Shown here piece by piece: positions 43,359-51,681 of a DNA stretch of 64,000 nt. The notes below the pieces were generated by a model. The model saw nothing but the letters and a program-made list of their open reading frames with translations. It was not told where the DNA came from and ran no database searches. The DNA lies in NCBI GenBank assembly GCA_964508765.1, contig CAZDVD010000004.1, forward strand, positions 62,001 to 126,000. Reading direction: 5' to 3'. The position numbers and the translations under genes were made by a program. Position 1 is the first letter of the stretch; the number at the start of each line of letters is the position of its first letter. Source of the stretch: JABMPR01 sp964508765. GTDB lineage: Bacteria; Fidelibacterota; UBA8477; JABMPR01.

Positions 43359-45626
43359 TTAAATTTCTGCACTTATTCCAATGGTGGGCAAAATCCCAAA
43401 ACCCTGGTTCTCCGAAACCTCACCCGTATTTGGATCAAAAGCGGGGGCAGAAGATGATTTGCGGTTATAAACATTCTGTACATCAATGTAAGTAATCAAA
43501 CCCCAACCGTTATTGGCCCAACGACGATCCAGACGCACATCGAGATTATGGTTTGCATCCAACCGGAGTGCATTATATGCCTCGGTCATCTGAACTCCTG
43601 AATCATTGAGGGGTGTGTAGGGTCGACCAGAAGCATAGCGGAACTTGGCACTGAACTCCCATTTCTCATTGAATACATATCCACCACCCAGATTCATGAT
43701 CCAGGTCTGATCAAAACTTCCTGGACGCTCAATACCATCCAGAGCCGTAAACATGGACTGGTTATAGCTCATACTGATAGTACCATAGTAGGGAACCTCA
43801 GACATTTTCTTCTGGACAAAGAATTCCAGTCCACGTGCCCAGCCTGTTCCTTCACTACTGAGAGGATCAACACCAAAGGATGCAAAACCTTCCGTTGAGC
43901 CACCAAAGCCAGCACCTGTATTCACCATAACGAGATAATCTCGAGTTAGACTTACTGGATACTTACGATACTGTTTCGTATATGCTTCCAGAGTGACTTT
44001 TGTATCTGAACGCCAGAGATACTCCAAACCCAGAACGAGTTGATCGGCCTGAATGGGATCAAGATCTCGGTTGCTCTCATTGGAGACCAACCAGATCGTG
44101 CTGGGGAATTGGTTATATCTCCCAATACTGGTTGATACGCTCACATCACCACTTAGCTTGTAGTTCATGGAAAAGCGGGGTGACAAAACTGGATCTGTAT
44201 TTAAAAAGGTTGAGTGGTCTGCTCTTAGACCGGCTGTATAGTTAAATCGGAAAAAGCGCTGGGATAATTGAGTATAAACACCGGATTTATAACCCACCTT
44301 CGCATACTCCTCTTCAATGCTCAAGGTACCAATACCCGGAACGTCATTTTGATTGAGAACCAGGTCTGAAGCAAAATCAACTCTACTCAATTTTGCTCCG
44401 GTACTGAGACGGAGTGATTTACTCAGCTTCCAGGTCAAATCTGATTTAAGGGCGGTCTGTCGGTCATAACTGGCATTGCTAAAAACGGGTGTTAGGTCGG
44501 CATTTCTCTGAAGAAAATCATATTCCACATTCACCTGACTCAGGCTTGTGGTAAAAAAACCAGAACTCATTAAATGTCTGTAATTGATACCGGCGACGAA
44601 CTGCTGCTGGTCACTTCCCAATATCTGGCTATTTGAGTTGCGCTGTTCTTTGGTATCATTAAACCACTTCACATTATTCAGAGCTGCAATACCCAGGAAG
44701 GTAATCTGATCAGTCTGATTTAAATCGAAGGTGGCTTTTGTTAAAAAATCCCAGTATTCTGGTACGAAACCAAAACCTGCAGCTTTAAACAAAAAATCAA
44801 GATAGCTACGTCGTGCTGAGAAAAGAAAATTACCATTTTGGGGTAAGGCACCTTCCAGGTTGAATCCAAACTGGCTGGCTGAGATGGTTGTTTTTGAAGC
44901 GAGTTGGTCGCTGAGACCTTCACGAAGTGAGATGTCCAGGACAGAGCTGAGACGATCACCATATTTGGCAGTAAAGCCACCTGTGGAGAATGATGTTTCA
45001 TCAACAAAATCCAGATTTACATAACTCTGCGGACCTCCACTGGCACCCTGAGTTCCAAAGTGATTGATGTTAGGTACTTCAATATTGTCAATAATATAGA
45101 GGTTTTCACTGGGGGCTCCACCACGAACAATGAGGTCATTCCGACCACCATCAGCCTGGGCAACACCAGGAAGAATAGAGATCGCACGAACGACATCTTC
45201 AAATCCACCAGGAAGTCTTCTAATCTCTTCACTTGATTGGACCTGAGTGCTGGAGGGTGTATCGGGGCTTTTTGTGAAATATTCTGCAACTACAACTGTG
45301 GCTTCCAGCTCGAGAATGGTTTCCTGTAATTCAATATTGATAACAGCGGGTCTATTTGATTTTACCACGACATCACTCATGATACGTGATTTATAACCGA
45401 TGTAATCCACTCTCAAACGATATGTACCAACGGATACGGACTGGATATAAAAATTGCCATCAATATCTGTTGCTGATCCGCGGTTCGCGTCTTCTACAAT
45501 GACATTTGCTCCAATAATAGGCTGTTGAGTCATTTCATCAATCACCTTACCCTGTATGGAACTGCTCCCCTGGCCAAAGAGGGTTGTAGCGCTTAATATG
45601 ATGATACTGAACAGTAGGTTTTTCAT
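43359..45626 (-). CDS. TonB-dependent receptor with N-terminal carboxypeptidase regulatory-like domain
   Basis: An outer-membrane receptor of 755 residues. After the signal peptide (to FGQ, about residue 19) comes a CarboxypepD_reg-like domain (about 24-105, IQGKVIDEMTQQPIIGANV). A plug domain follows (about 120-225, with DLIVRGGAPSENLYIIDNIE) and then the beta barrel, ending FGILPTIGISAEI. The substrate is unknown. The ATG at 45626 is chosen because GGAG lies 7 bases upstream; a frame open to 45713 has no such site. It probably shares a transcript with the CarH-like gene. Confidence 0.9.
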   Translation of the reverse strand: MKNLLFSIIILSATTLFGQGSSSIQGKVIDEMTQQPIIGANVIVEDANRGSATDIDGNFYIQSVSVGTYRLRVDYIGYKSRIMSDVVVKSNRPAVINIELQETILELEATVVVAEYFTKSPDTPSSTQVQSSEEIRRLPGGFEDVVRAISILPGVAQADGGRNDLIVRGGAPSENLYIIDNIEVPNINHFGTQGASGGPQSYVNLDFVDETSFSTGGFTAKYGDRLSSVLDISLREGLSDQLASKTTISASQFGFNLEGALPQNGNFLFSARRSYLDFLFKAAGFGFVPEYWDFLTKATFDLNQTDQITFLGIAALNNVKWFNDTKEQRNSNSQILGSDQQQFVAGINYRHLMSSGFFTTSLSQVNVEYDFLQRNADLTPVFSNASYDRQTALKSDLTWKLSKSLRLSTGAKLSRVDFASDLVLNQNDVPGIGTLSIEEEYAKVGYKSGVYTQLSQRFFRFNYTAGLRADHSTFLNTDPVLSPRFSMNYKLSGDVSVSTSIGRYNQFPSTIWLVSNESNRDLDPIQADQLVLGLEYLWRSDTKVTLEAYTKQYRKYPVSLTRDYLVMVNTGAGFGGSTEGFASFGVDPLSSEGTGWARGLEFFVQKKMSEVPYYGTISMSYNQSMFTALDGIERPGSFDQTWIMNLGGGYVFNEKWEFSAKFRYASGRPYTPLNDSGVQMTEAYNALRLDANHNLDVRLDRRWANNGWGLITYIDVQNVYNRKSSSAPAFDPNTGEVSENQGFGILPTIGISAEI

Positions 45627-45725
45627 GGTAAATCTCCGATAATCAAGGTCAAATCTGTCATTTTTATTCTGCATACATGACGAATATAGACATGATTTAT
45701 CCGAACGCAACAAAAAAGAGCGTTA

Positions 45726-45815
45726 TGCGCGTTTTGTTTTAACAACCACAAACGGGAACGCCCTGTTGCAGTTGTTTTCACGCCTTTTTGCTACTGCATG
45801 GATTGCGCGTTTTGT
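45726..45815. promoter_or_regulatory. Two direct repeats upstream of the TonB-dependent receptor gene
   Basis: The 12-base word TGCGCGTTTTGT occurs at 45726-45737 and 45804-45815, both in the 235-base gap before the receptor gene. CarH-type repressors often bind repeated sites in the promoter they control, so these are candidate operators. That is an inference from position; no promoter elements could be fixed. Confidence 0.35.
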
Positions 45816-45861
45816 CTGTGTATCATAGATTATTGAAGAGAAGTGTACTTAATGGAGCTGC

Positions 45862-47106
45862 TTAAGCGCTTGTAGGCGCTTCAACTTTATAGATAAACAC
45901 CAGTAGTCCAGCCGCAACCAAACTCAGACTAAGGGTATAGAGTGGAATGGTTCCGAATGATTCAACGATAAGACCGGCGACTGAAATGTATACAACGATA
46001 AAAGGTGCTACTGCTGTATCCAGAGCAGCGTAATACAGTTTTCGGTCTCCCAGTTCTCCAGCAAACTCATAAACAAAGACCATAAAGGAAGACTGACCAG
46101 CCCCAAACCCCATGCCCACAAAGAGGAAGGCGAGGTAGGCCATCCATGGCTCTGTAGCCAGGATCGCTGTGAGACCTGCCAGGAAATGACCAATAAAGAA
46201 TCCGCTGATGGCCATCTTGCGACCAAAGATGTCGCCAATATATCCAAACACAATGTTGAAGATGGCCTGGCCCACAACCAGAAAGAAGGTGAAGGTACCC
46301 GCTGAACTCAGAGGCAAATCAAACCTGTTTTGTAAATCAACACCATAAAAAGCCAGGGGCATCATGGTCGCTGCTGCCAAGGCTCGGCTGAAAATATAAT
46401 TACGGAAATTCCTGTCCTGAGTGTAGATCGTTTTTAAGCGTGTCCACCAGTGATCAACGAGTTCTTTCTTTGCTAACGGAGGATGAATAACCCTCATGAA
46501 GATGAAAAAGATATTCCCCACGAGTATGGCCAGGGTCATAATAAGAAAGGCCACGCCAAAATTGCTGGGGAAGCTTAAGGATTCTAGGGAAAGGACTTCT
46601 TTCAGAACGTACCCTCCCACCATCCCAAGTATGGCATTCACTGTAAAGGTGATCCCGAAAAATCTTCCTCGACGACCTGCCACTGTCACAGAAGCTAAAA
46701 AATCAGCCCAAACGGGAACCAGAAACCCCACCCCCAATGACCAGATAACCCACAGTATCAAATAAACCATGATTCCGGTCTGGCCAACAAACTCAAAATA
46801 GTAGAACGCCAGACCTATCAGAAATGCAATAGGAGCCATGGCAAAATGTAAACCCACATTGAGCTCTTTAATTCGCGTTGAACCACGAAAAAGATTAGCT
46901 GAGAGCAACTGGGGAAGGGCAACGAGTAAGATAAACCCTCCCGGTATCAAGCCAATGATGAAGGCAGAAGCGCCCATTTGGGCAAGAAACATGGGAATGA
47001 CTGAATTCATATTGTGAAAAGCCATAGCAAAGCCCCACAAACCCTCACCGCTTGCATTGAGAACCGTATTGCGTGTATGAATCTGTTGTGGGTTGGTACT
47101 CCTCAT
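45862..47106 (-). CDS. Major facilitator superfamily transporter
   Basis: A polytopic inner-membrane carrier of about 414 residues with 12 predicted helices in two halves. Between helices 2 and 3 of the second half is the MFS-type loop GYIGDIFGRKMAIS. The substrate is unknown. The start is uncertain: ATG at 47106 gives a short cytoplasmic N-terminus, while the frame is open to a TTG at 47163. It lies upstream of the TonB-dependent receptor and CarH-like genes on the same strand and is divergent from the transaldolase-like gene. Confidence 0.85.
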   Translation of the reverse strand: MRSTNPQQIHTRNTVLNASGEGLWGFAMAFHNMNSVIPMFLAQMGASAFIIGLIPGGFILLVALPQLLSANLFRGSTRIKELNVGLHFAMAPIAFLIGLAFYYFEFVGQTGIMVYLILWVIWSLGVGFLVPVWADFLASVTVAGRRGRFFGITFTVNAILGMVGGYVLKEVLSLESLSFPSNFGVAFLIMTLAILVGNIFFIFMRVIHPPLAKKELVDHWWTRLKTIYTQDRNFRNYIFSRALAAATMMPLAFYGVDLQNRFDLPLSSAGTFTFFLVVGQAIFNIVFGYIGDIFGRKMAISGFFIGHFLAGLTAILATEPWMAYLAFLFVGMGFGAGQSSFMVFVYEFAGELGDRKLYYAALDTAVAPFIVVYISVAGLIVESFGTIPLYTLSLSLVAAGLLVFIYKVEAPTSA

Positions 47107-47199
47107 GCCTGGAATATAATCGGCACGGCGAATCAAATAATATTTTGATTTGATGCTCTGCAATGAAAGATTGGGACACGAAGCAAAAAAAGGAAAGAT

Positions 47200-47838
47200 A
47201 TGTCCATCTTCATAGATTCAACAGATCTGACACATGTTAAAAAAGCGCTTGAGCAAGGATGGGTTAAGGGTATTACGACCAACCCGCTGCTTCTGGCTCA
47301 ATCTAGTCTGGAAACCTCCGCATTGCTCAAGGCACTCAAGCAGCTGAGTGATGGACCCATTTTTTACCAACTAACATCAAACTCCTTTGACTCATCTATT
47401 ACAGAAGCCCATCAAGCCCTGGATATCCTTGAAAAACAGTTGGTGGTTAAATTGCCACCCACCGATCTGGGCTTTCGATTGTGTGCAGAGTTGTCATCCC
47501 GAATGGTCTGCTGTCCCACAGCTATCTACGCACCCGCTCAAGCCCTGGTTGCCCGTGAGGCTGGCGCTCAGTATCTGGCTGTTTATGTTAATCGCGCGAC
47601 TCGCCTCATGGGTGATGGAATCAAATTGATTGAGGATATTGCTGTGATTTTAGAGGGTAGCTCAACCCGGCTTCTCGCTGCCAGTCTGAAATCATCAGAA
47701 GAAACCAGCCAGGCATTTGCCGCTGGAGCAGATGATTTGACGCTGCCCTATCAAACCCTCCTGGAAATGACAAAGCATCCTCTGAGCGAGGAGGCCATTA
47801 AGCAGTTCCAAAGTAAGGGTACCGGTATAGTCGGATAG
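47200..47838 (+). CDS. Transaldolase/fructose-6-phosphate aldolase family protein
   Basis: A short transaldolase of 212 residues, close in size to FSA/TalC (about 220). It has the N-terminal FIDSTDL strand, ITTNPLLLAQS, the Schiff-base Lys in VVKLPPTD and CCPTAIYAPAQALVAREAGA. It transfers or cleaves three-carbon units of sugar phosphates; PTAIYAP in place of the usual TA(I/V)F(S/T) pattern leaves the exact reaction open. A perfect palindrome follows the gene. Confidence 0.88.
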   Translation: MSIFIDSTDLTHVKKALEQGWVKGITTNPLLLAQSSLETSALLKALKQLSDGPIFYQLTSNSFDSSITEAHQALDILEKQLVVKLPPTDLGFRLCAELSSRMVCCPTAIYAPAQALVAREAGAQYLAVYVNRATRLMGDGIKLIEDIAVILEGSSTRLLAASLKSSEETSQAFAAGADDLTLPYQTLLEMTKHPLSEEAIKQFQSKGTGIVG

Positions 47839-47859
47839 GTTCTTAGCCGGTAGTGGCAG

Positions 47860-47879
47860 GGTCGGATTGCAATCCGACC
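47860..47879. repeat. 20-bp perfect palindrome
   Basis: GGTCGGATTG is followed directly by its reverse complement CAATCCGACC. It sits between the convergent transaldolase-like and Ptb-like genes. No T-run follows, so it is more likely a REP-like repeat than a terminator. Confidence 0.7.
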
Positions 47880-47910
47880 TTACATCTGATAGTTCGCCAC
47901 AAATCCTTAC

Positions 47911-48771
47911 CTAAACCAGGCCTAATAGGATAGAACGATACTTGCTCTCTGCATCATCAGAGCGGCTCACAAGAAGAATGGGCACACGGGCTCCAACAAT
48001 GACTCCTCCAATTTTGCAACCCCCCAAAACGGAGAGCCCTTTCACAAGATGATTGGCTGCTGTCGTATTGGGCATAAGGAAGACATCGATCTCCCCCGAT
48101 ATTTCAGAATCCAGACCTTTTTTCATGGCTGCCTTTTTGGAGAGAGCGACGTCTGGTGCAATGGGTCCTTCGATAGAAACCCTTTTTGATAAGTTCTTAA
48201 CCACATTCTGAGCGACAACCGTCTCAGGAATTTTATCACTCACATTCTCCACGAGAGTCATCATTCCAAAACGCGGGTCATCAATACCAAGTTGCTTCAA
48301 GTATTGAGTGTTATTTACTATCATTTGTTCAAAAACATGCTCATCGAGATGAAGATTTATACCGCCGTCACTAATGAAGAGAAGCTTGTGATAATAGGGA
48401 GATTCGATGACAGCAATATGGTTCAGCAGTTCACCCTGACGTAAACCTGTCTCCTTATCTAGGATGGCCCTTAACAATTCACCTGTCTGAATCCTGCCCT
48501 TCATCAACAGATCAGCCCGGCCAGCATGAATGTGCTTGATTGCATCATCAGCTGGATTTTGACTATCTACGATTTCAAAAGCTGCTACATCCGGTGGAAT
48601 AAGTGATTCAATTTTTCGGGCATCCCCAAATAGTATGAATTGAGCAAGACCTTCTTCCTGGGCGCGTGTGGCTACTTGAATGAGTACTGGATCTTCAGCA
48701 GCAACAACAGCAACCCGCTTAGGTGTGGCGTCTTTGACTAATTGATGAAGTTCTTGGAAACTGGATATCAT
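47911..48771 (-). CDS. Phosphate acetyl/butyryltransferase family protein (Ptb-like)
   Basis: About 286 residues of the PTA_PTB family. It has ADLLMKGRIQTGELLRAIL, the conserved loop HIAVIESPYYHKLLFISDGG and a C-terminal LVSRSDDAESKYRSIL segment with the CoA/phosphate-binding SRSD. The pattern fits phosphate butyryltransferase (acyl-CoA to acyl-phosphate). No butyrate kinase gene is next to it. The ATG at 48771 is preferred because upstream codons to 48819 run into an inverted repeat and lack a start signal. Confidence 0.87.
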   Translation of the reverse strand: MISSFQELHQLVKDATPKRVAVVAAEDPVLIQVATRAQEEGLAQFILFGDARKIESLIPPDVAAFEIVDSQNPADDAIKHIHAGRADLLMKGRIQTGELLRAILDKETGLRQGELLNHIAVIESPYYHKLLFISDGGINLHLDEHVFEQMIVNNTQYLKQLGIDDPRFGMMTLVENVSDKIPETVVAQNVVKNLSKRVSIEGPIAPDVALSKKAAMKKGLDSEISGEIDVFLMPNTTAANHLVKGLSVLGGCKIGGVIVGARVPILLVSRSDDAESKYRSILLGLV

Positions 48772-48810
48772 ATTTCGTTGCGTGTGTTGTGTATGAGCCG
48801 AAGATCTCAA

Positions 48811-48848
48811 CAAGCTCAATTATCGGCCAAATCTGAACATTGAGCTTG
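48811..48848. repeat. Inverted repeat between Ptb-like and outer-membrane protein genes
   Basis: CAAGCTCAAT (48811-48820) and ATTGAGCTTG (48839-48848) form perfect 10-bp arms around 18 bases. It is followed by TCGAAA, a word combination also seen in the repeat cluster near 37440, so it may be another dispersed repeat. Confidence 0.55.
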
Positions 48849-48870
48849 TCGAAATATCTGATTCTATAAA

Positions 48871-49455
48871 TTATTCTCCCAGAAAGGAGCGAATACCAAA
48901 TTTTATGAGCAGTTGCTGAGTATCGATATCGTTGACATCAGTACCTTTTTCGAAATTGTACTCTGCCTCAACTGTGAGACCCACATTTTTTGCGAGATTT
49001 AATAAGAGACCAGCACTGGCAACCAGACCGAGCTCAGATTCATCCCTGAAAATTTCATCATCATTATAGAGAGTTTTATTCACGAGGTAGTTTGCACCCC
49101 CTTTGATAAAGGGGGTTAGTTCGCTATTTTTTCCACCGAAAAAGAAATATACCCTTGGTCCAAGTGACAGGGTGACATTTTCAAGAACATTGGGATCGTC
49201 CTCATCACCGCTTTCATCCATTTCCTTTCCATAGCCCAGATCAATTCCAGCTGCAAACTGGGGAAACAAAAATAAAGCGATATCAGAATTGATGCCCCAT
49301 ACTGAGGATCTCAAGTCCTCACTCAGATCCGTTTGATAAGATCCTGTTCCTGAGATCATAATAGTTCCAGAGCCCCGGGATGTTGAATAGCTTGATTGAG
49401 CAAACGCTGCGGTGGCGAATGTCAAAACAGTGAGTGTCATAAAGATTTTTTTCAT
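48871..49455 (-). CDS. Outer-membrane beta-barrel protein
   Basis: A 194-residue protein with a signal peptide (cleavage after AFA, about residue 19) and alternating amphipathic strands such as QFAAGIDLGYGKEM, VTLSLGPRVYFFFGG and VGLTVEAEYNFEKG. It ends in LLIKFGIRSFLGE. It resembles small OmpA/OmpW-like barrels; the role is unknown. The ATG at 49455 is chosen because GAAGGAG lies 7 bases upstream, better than the ATG at 49470. Confidence 0.82.
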   Translation of the reverse strand: MKKIFMTLTVLTFATAAFAQSSYSTSRGSGTIMISGTGSYQTDLSEDLRSSVWGINSDIALFLFPQFAAGIDLGYGKEMDESGDEDDPNVLENVTLSLGPRVYFFFGGKNSELTPFIKGGANYLVNKTLYNDDEIFRDESELGLVASAGLLLNLAKNVGLTVEAEYNFEKGTDVNDIDTQQLLIKFGIRSFLGE

Positions 49456-49567
49456 ATTTTTCTCCTTCATTAACCAGTACTAATTAAAATCCACAAAAAG
49501 TAGCCTGTCTTCAATGTTTATATGTGATGGTGATCATTTTTTATCTGAGTTGTGATTTCAAACACAA

Positions 49568-49909
49568 TTAGTCCCAATTCTCACTTCTGAACTTGTTTAT
49601 GCGCACATCCGTTCTGGTGAGCAAGCCTTCCTTGAGCATGGGCTCGATTTGATCAACAAAACTGTCAATTTTTGGAATCCTTCCAACAAACTCCAGCAGA
49701 AGAGGTAAATTATCGGACATGCGGAGGATTTTCATTGAATGAATCTCACCATGTGCGCCAAAACCTTCTCTACCCCGAATGACAGTGCCGCCAGATAATC
49801 CATTCTCCAGAGCTATTTCCAGAAGGAGCTCATATAAAGCGCGACCCTCATATTTATCATCCTCTCCAATAAATATGCACAACTTTTGTCCGGTATAATC
49901 TTCATTCAT
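49568..49909 (-). CDS. DUF190 family (PII-like) protein
   Basis: A 113-residue DUF190 protein, a ferredoxin-like fold related to PII regulators: KLCIFIGEDDKYEGRALYELLLE, GLSGGTVIRGREGFGAHG and MKILRMSDNLPLLLEFVG. Family members are often next to crcB. It is a paralogue of the N-terminal domain of the acidic protein encoded just upstream. The ligand is unknown. Confidence 0.88.
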   Translation of the reverse strand: MNEDYTGQKLCIFIGEDDKYEGRALYELLLEIALENGLSGGTVIRGREGFGAHGEIHSMKILRMSDNLPLLLEFVGRIPKIDSFVDQIEPMLKEGLLTRTDVRINKFRSENWD

Positions 49910-50066
49910 GATGTTCCCTGCAAACTCTAAAAAGGTTCAAAAAACTTCACAACAATTTGCACGAATGATACGAATCTAAAACAATAAATCAAATTACTTC
50001 ATTGGTTTCTTTAGATTTTTTGTAGAACAAGGGAATTGTATATCAAAGATTGTTTTTTGTGTTTAA

Positions 50067-51281
50067 TCACTTTTTAAATAGCTCTGAAAAATAATTTTTC
50101 ATATCTTCTTCTTTGTTATCCTTATCCTGAATCTTCTGGTCTTTACTGGCACTTTCACCCTGTTCATCCCCCGATGAATCAACCGGCTCTTTATCCGAAG
50201 TTGTTTTACCCACAGAATCTATATCTGTGTCAACCATACTGGCCCCGCCGACCTCTTTAAGCATATCGTCAAAAGTGCTTTCAAATTTCTCGTTACGCTC
50301 ATCAAATAACTTGTCAATATCTTCTTCTGTCTTCGGTTCTGCAGATTCAGTTCCATTAGATTTATCCTCCACGGTTCCGTGTGAGTCATCCATTTCGAAC
50401 TTGTCCGCACTACTTTCTTCAGCCTGCGTTTCACTCATATCTGTCAATTGGTATACTGGATCGTCTTCATTAGGTCCTTCATCAGGTCCTTCATCAATAA
50501 ATGAATCTCTTTCAGCATCAGGAGCATCATTCACAGCATTTTCTTGGATATGATTGTCATCCATCGAAGTATCTGGTTCGTCCTCATCTCCCTCCGCTCC
50601 AACAAATGAATCCCCTGCAACGGGGGGATCAGGAACCTCTTTTACTTCATCTTCACGAATGCTCTCTGGGTCTGTATCCAAAGATTCAAAGGCAGGGCTG
50701 GAATTGTCGTCGTCATCCTCAAATGAAGGAATCTCGATATGAGGTTCAGCGGTATCAACCTCGTCTTCCTCTGTCGTCTGATCCTGATCCAGTTCAAGAA
50801 ATTCAGATTCACTTTTTTTATCTTTATCCACCTTAAATTCCTGGCCTGGTGGGTGTGAGTCGGGGATGTCTGCCCCTTCAACATCTTCATCAAATATTTG
50901 TGATTGATCCTCGTTTTCCTGGTCTTGAAAATCGGTAGTGTCTTCATCGGTTGAGTTGAATTTGGTGATCCGGACATCTGTTCTGGTAAAAAGCCCATCT
51001 TTTATCATCGGTTGAATACGTTCGATATATCTATCAATTCTATTCGTCATGCCCTGAAATTCCAAAACCACAGGTAAGTTTTCAGAGGACCTAAGGATCT
51101 TTAGCCTGGTGGATTCATCCTGAGCTCCAAAAAAACCTTTATCCCCTATGGTGACAGTGCCACCTGACAAACGGCTATTGAAGGCAATCTCTAAAAGCAG
51201 TTCATAAAGAACGATGCCTTCATACTTATCGTTTTTACTGATAAAAATACAGAGCTTCTCGCCTGGGTAATCTTCATGCAT
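50067..51281 (-). CDS. DUF190 domain with a long acidic, disordered tail
   Basis: A 404-residue protein. Residues 1-108 are a DUF190 domain close to the downstream paralogue (KLCIFISKNDKYEGIVLYEL, LSGGTVTIGDKGFFGAQDES). Residues after about 112 are extremely rich in Asp, Glu and Ser and poor in hydrophobics, so they should be disordered. The very end (KEEDMKNYFSELFKK) could form a short amphipathic helix. This tail is not a usual part of the family. It lies 18 bases after crcB on the same strand. Confidence 0.8.
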   Translation of the reverse strand: MHEDYPGEKLCIFISKNDKYEGIVLYELLLEIAFNSRLSGGTVTIGDKGFFGAQDESTRLKILRSSENLPVVLEFQGMTNRIDRYIERIQPMIKDGLFTRTDVRITKFNSTDEDTTDFQDQENEDQSQIFDEDVEGADIPDSHPPGQEFKVDKDKKSESEFLELDQDQTTEEDEVDTAEPHIEIPSFEDDDDNSSPAFESLDTDPESIREDEVKEVPDPPVAGDSFVGAEGDEDEPDTSMDDNHIQENAVNDAPDAERDSFIDEGPDEGPNEDDPVYQLTDMSETQAEESSADKFEMDDSHGTVEDKSNGTESAEPKTEEDIDKLFDERNEKFESTFDDMLKEVGGASMVDTDIDSVGKTTSDKEPVDSSGDEQGESASKDQKIQDKDNKEEDMKNYFSELFKK

Positions 51282-51299
51282 ATTTGAATTCCATTTTCA

Positions 51300-51680
51300 T
51301 CACCACAACTTAGCGATACTAACCCCAGCCCACACGGCAATAAGTGTCCCAACAATATTGGCAAGAATATTCAAACCAGCAAACATCCACTCTCCATTTC
51401 GCATGAGATTGAGTGTCTCTAAAGAGAAGGTTGAATAGGTGGTAAACGCACCTAGCACACCAACTAGGAGAAACAATCTCATCTCCTGATTTACAATCAT
51501 CTTTTCCAGAAAAAGCGTGGCAAAGAGTCCCAGAACAAAACTACCCAACAGGTTAACAGATAAGGTCCCCAGGGGGAATCTGTCGCTCAATTTCTGAGCC
51601 AGACCACTGATCCAATAACGTCCGACAGCACCCAAAAATCCACCCAGGCCAATAGCAATAATTTTACTCATATCCATCAT
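51300..51680 (-). CDS. crcB: Fluoride channel CrcB/Fluc
   Basis: A 126-residue four-helix membrane protein with GGFLGAVGRYWISGL, the LGTLSVNLLGSFVLG pattern (conserved Asn) and VGVLGAFTTYSTFSLET, typical of Fluc channels that let fluoride leave the cell as a dual-topology dimer. The ATG at 51680 is chosen: GGAG in the end of the CPBP gene lies 7 bases upstream, and the start follows that stop by one base. No fluoride riboswitch is seen. The neighbouring DUF190 genes fit the common crcB-DUF190 pairing. Confidence 0.93.
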   Translation of the reverse strand: MMDMSKIIAIGLGGFLGAVGRYWISGLAQKLSDRFPLGTLSVNLLGSFVLGLFATLFLEKMIVNQEMRLFLLVGVLGAFTTYSTFSLETLNLMRNGEWMFAGLNILANIVGTLIAVWAGVSIAKLW

Positions 51681-51681
51681 T

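Noticed and set aside
50219..50998. Several long frames in other phases within the acidic-tail gene
   Set aside because: They arise from the skewed GAA/GAT-rich coding of the acidic tail and have no start signals or homology.
50067..51281. Sequencing artefact or misjoined frame in the acidic tail
   Set aside because: The frame is continuous from the DUF190 start with a normal stop and consistent codon use.
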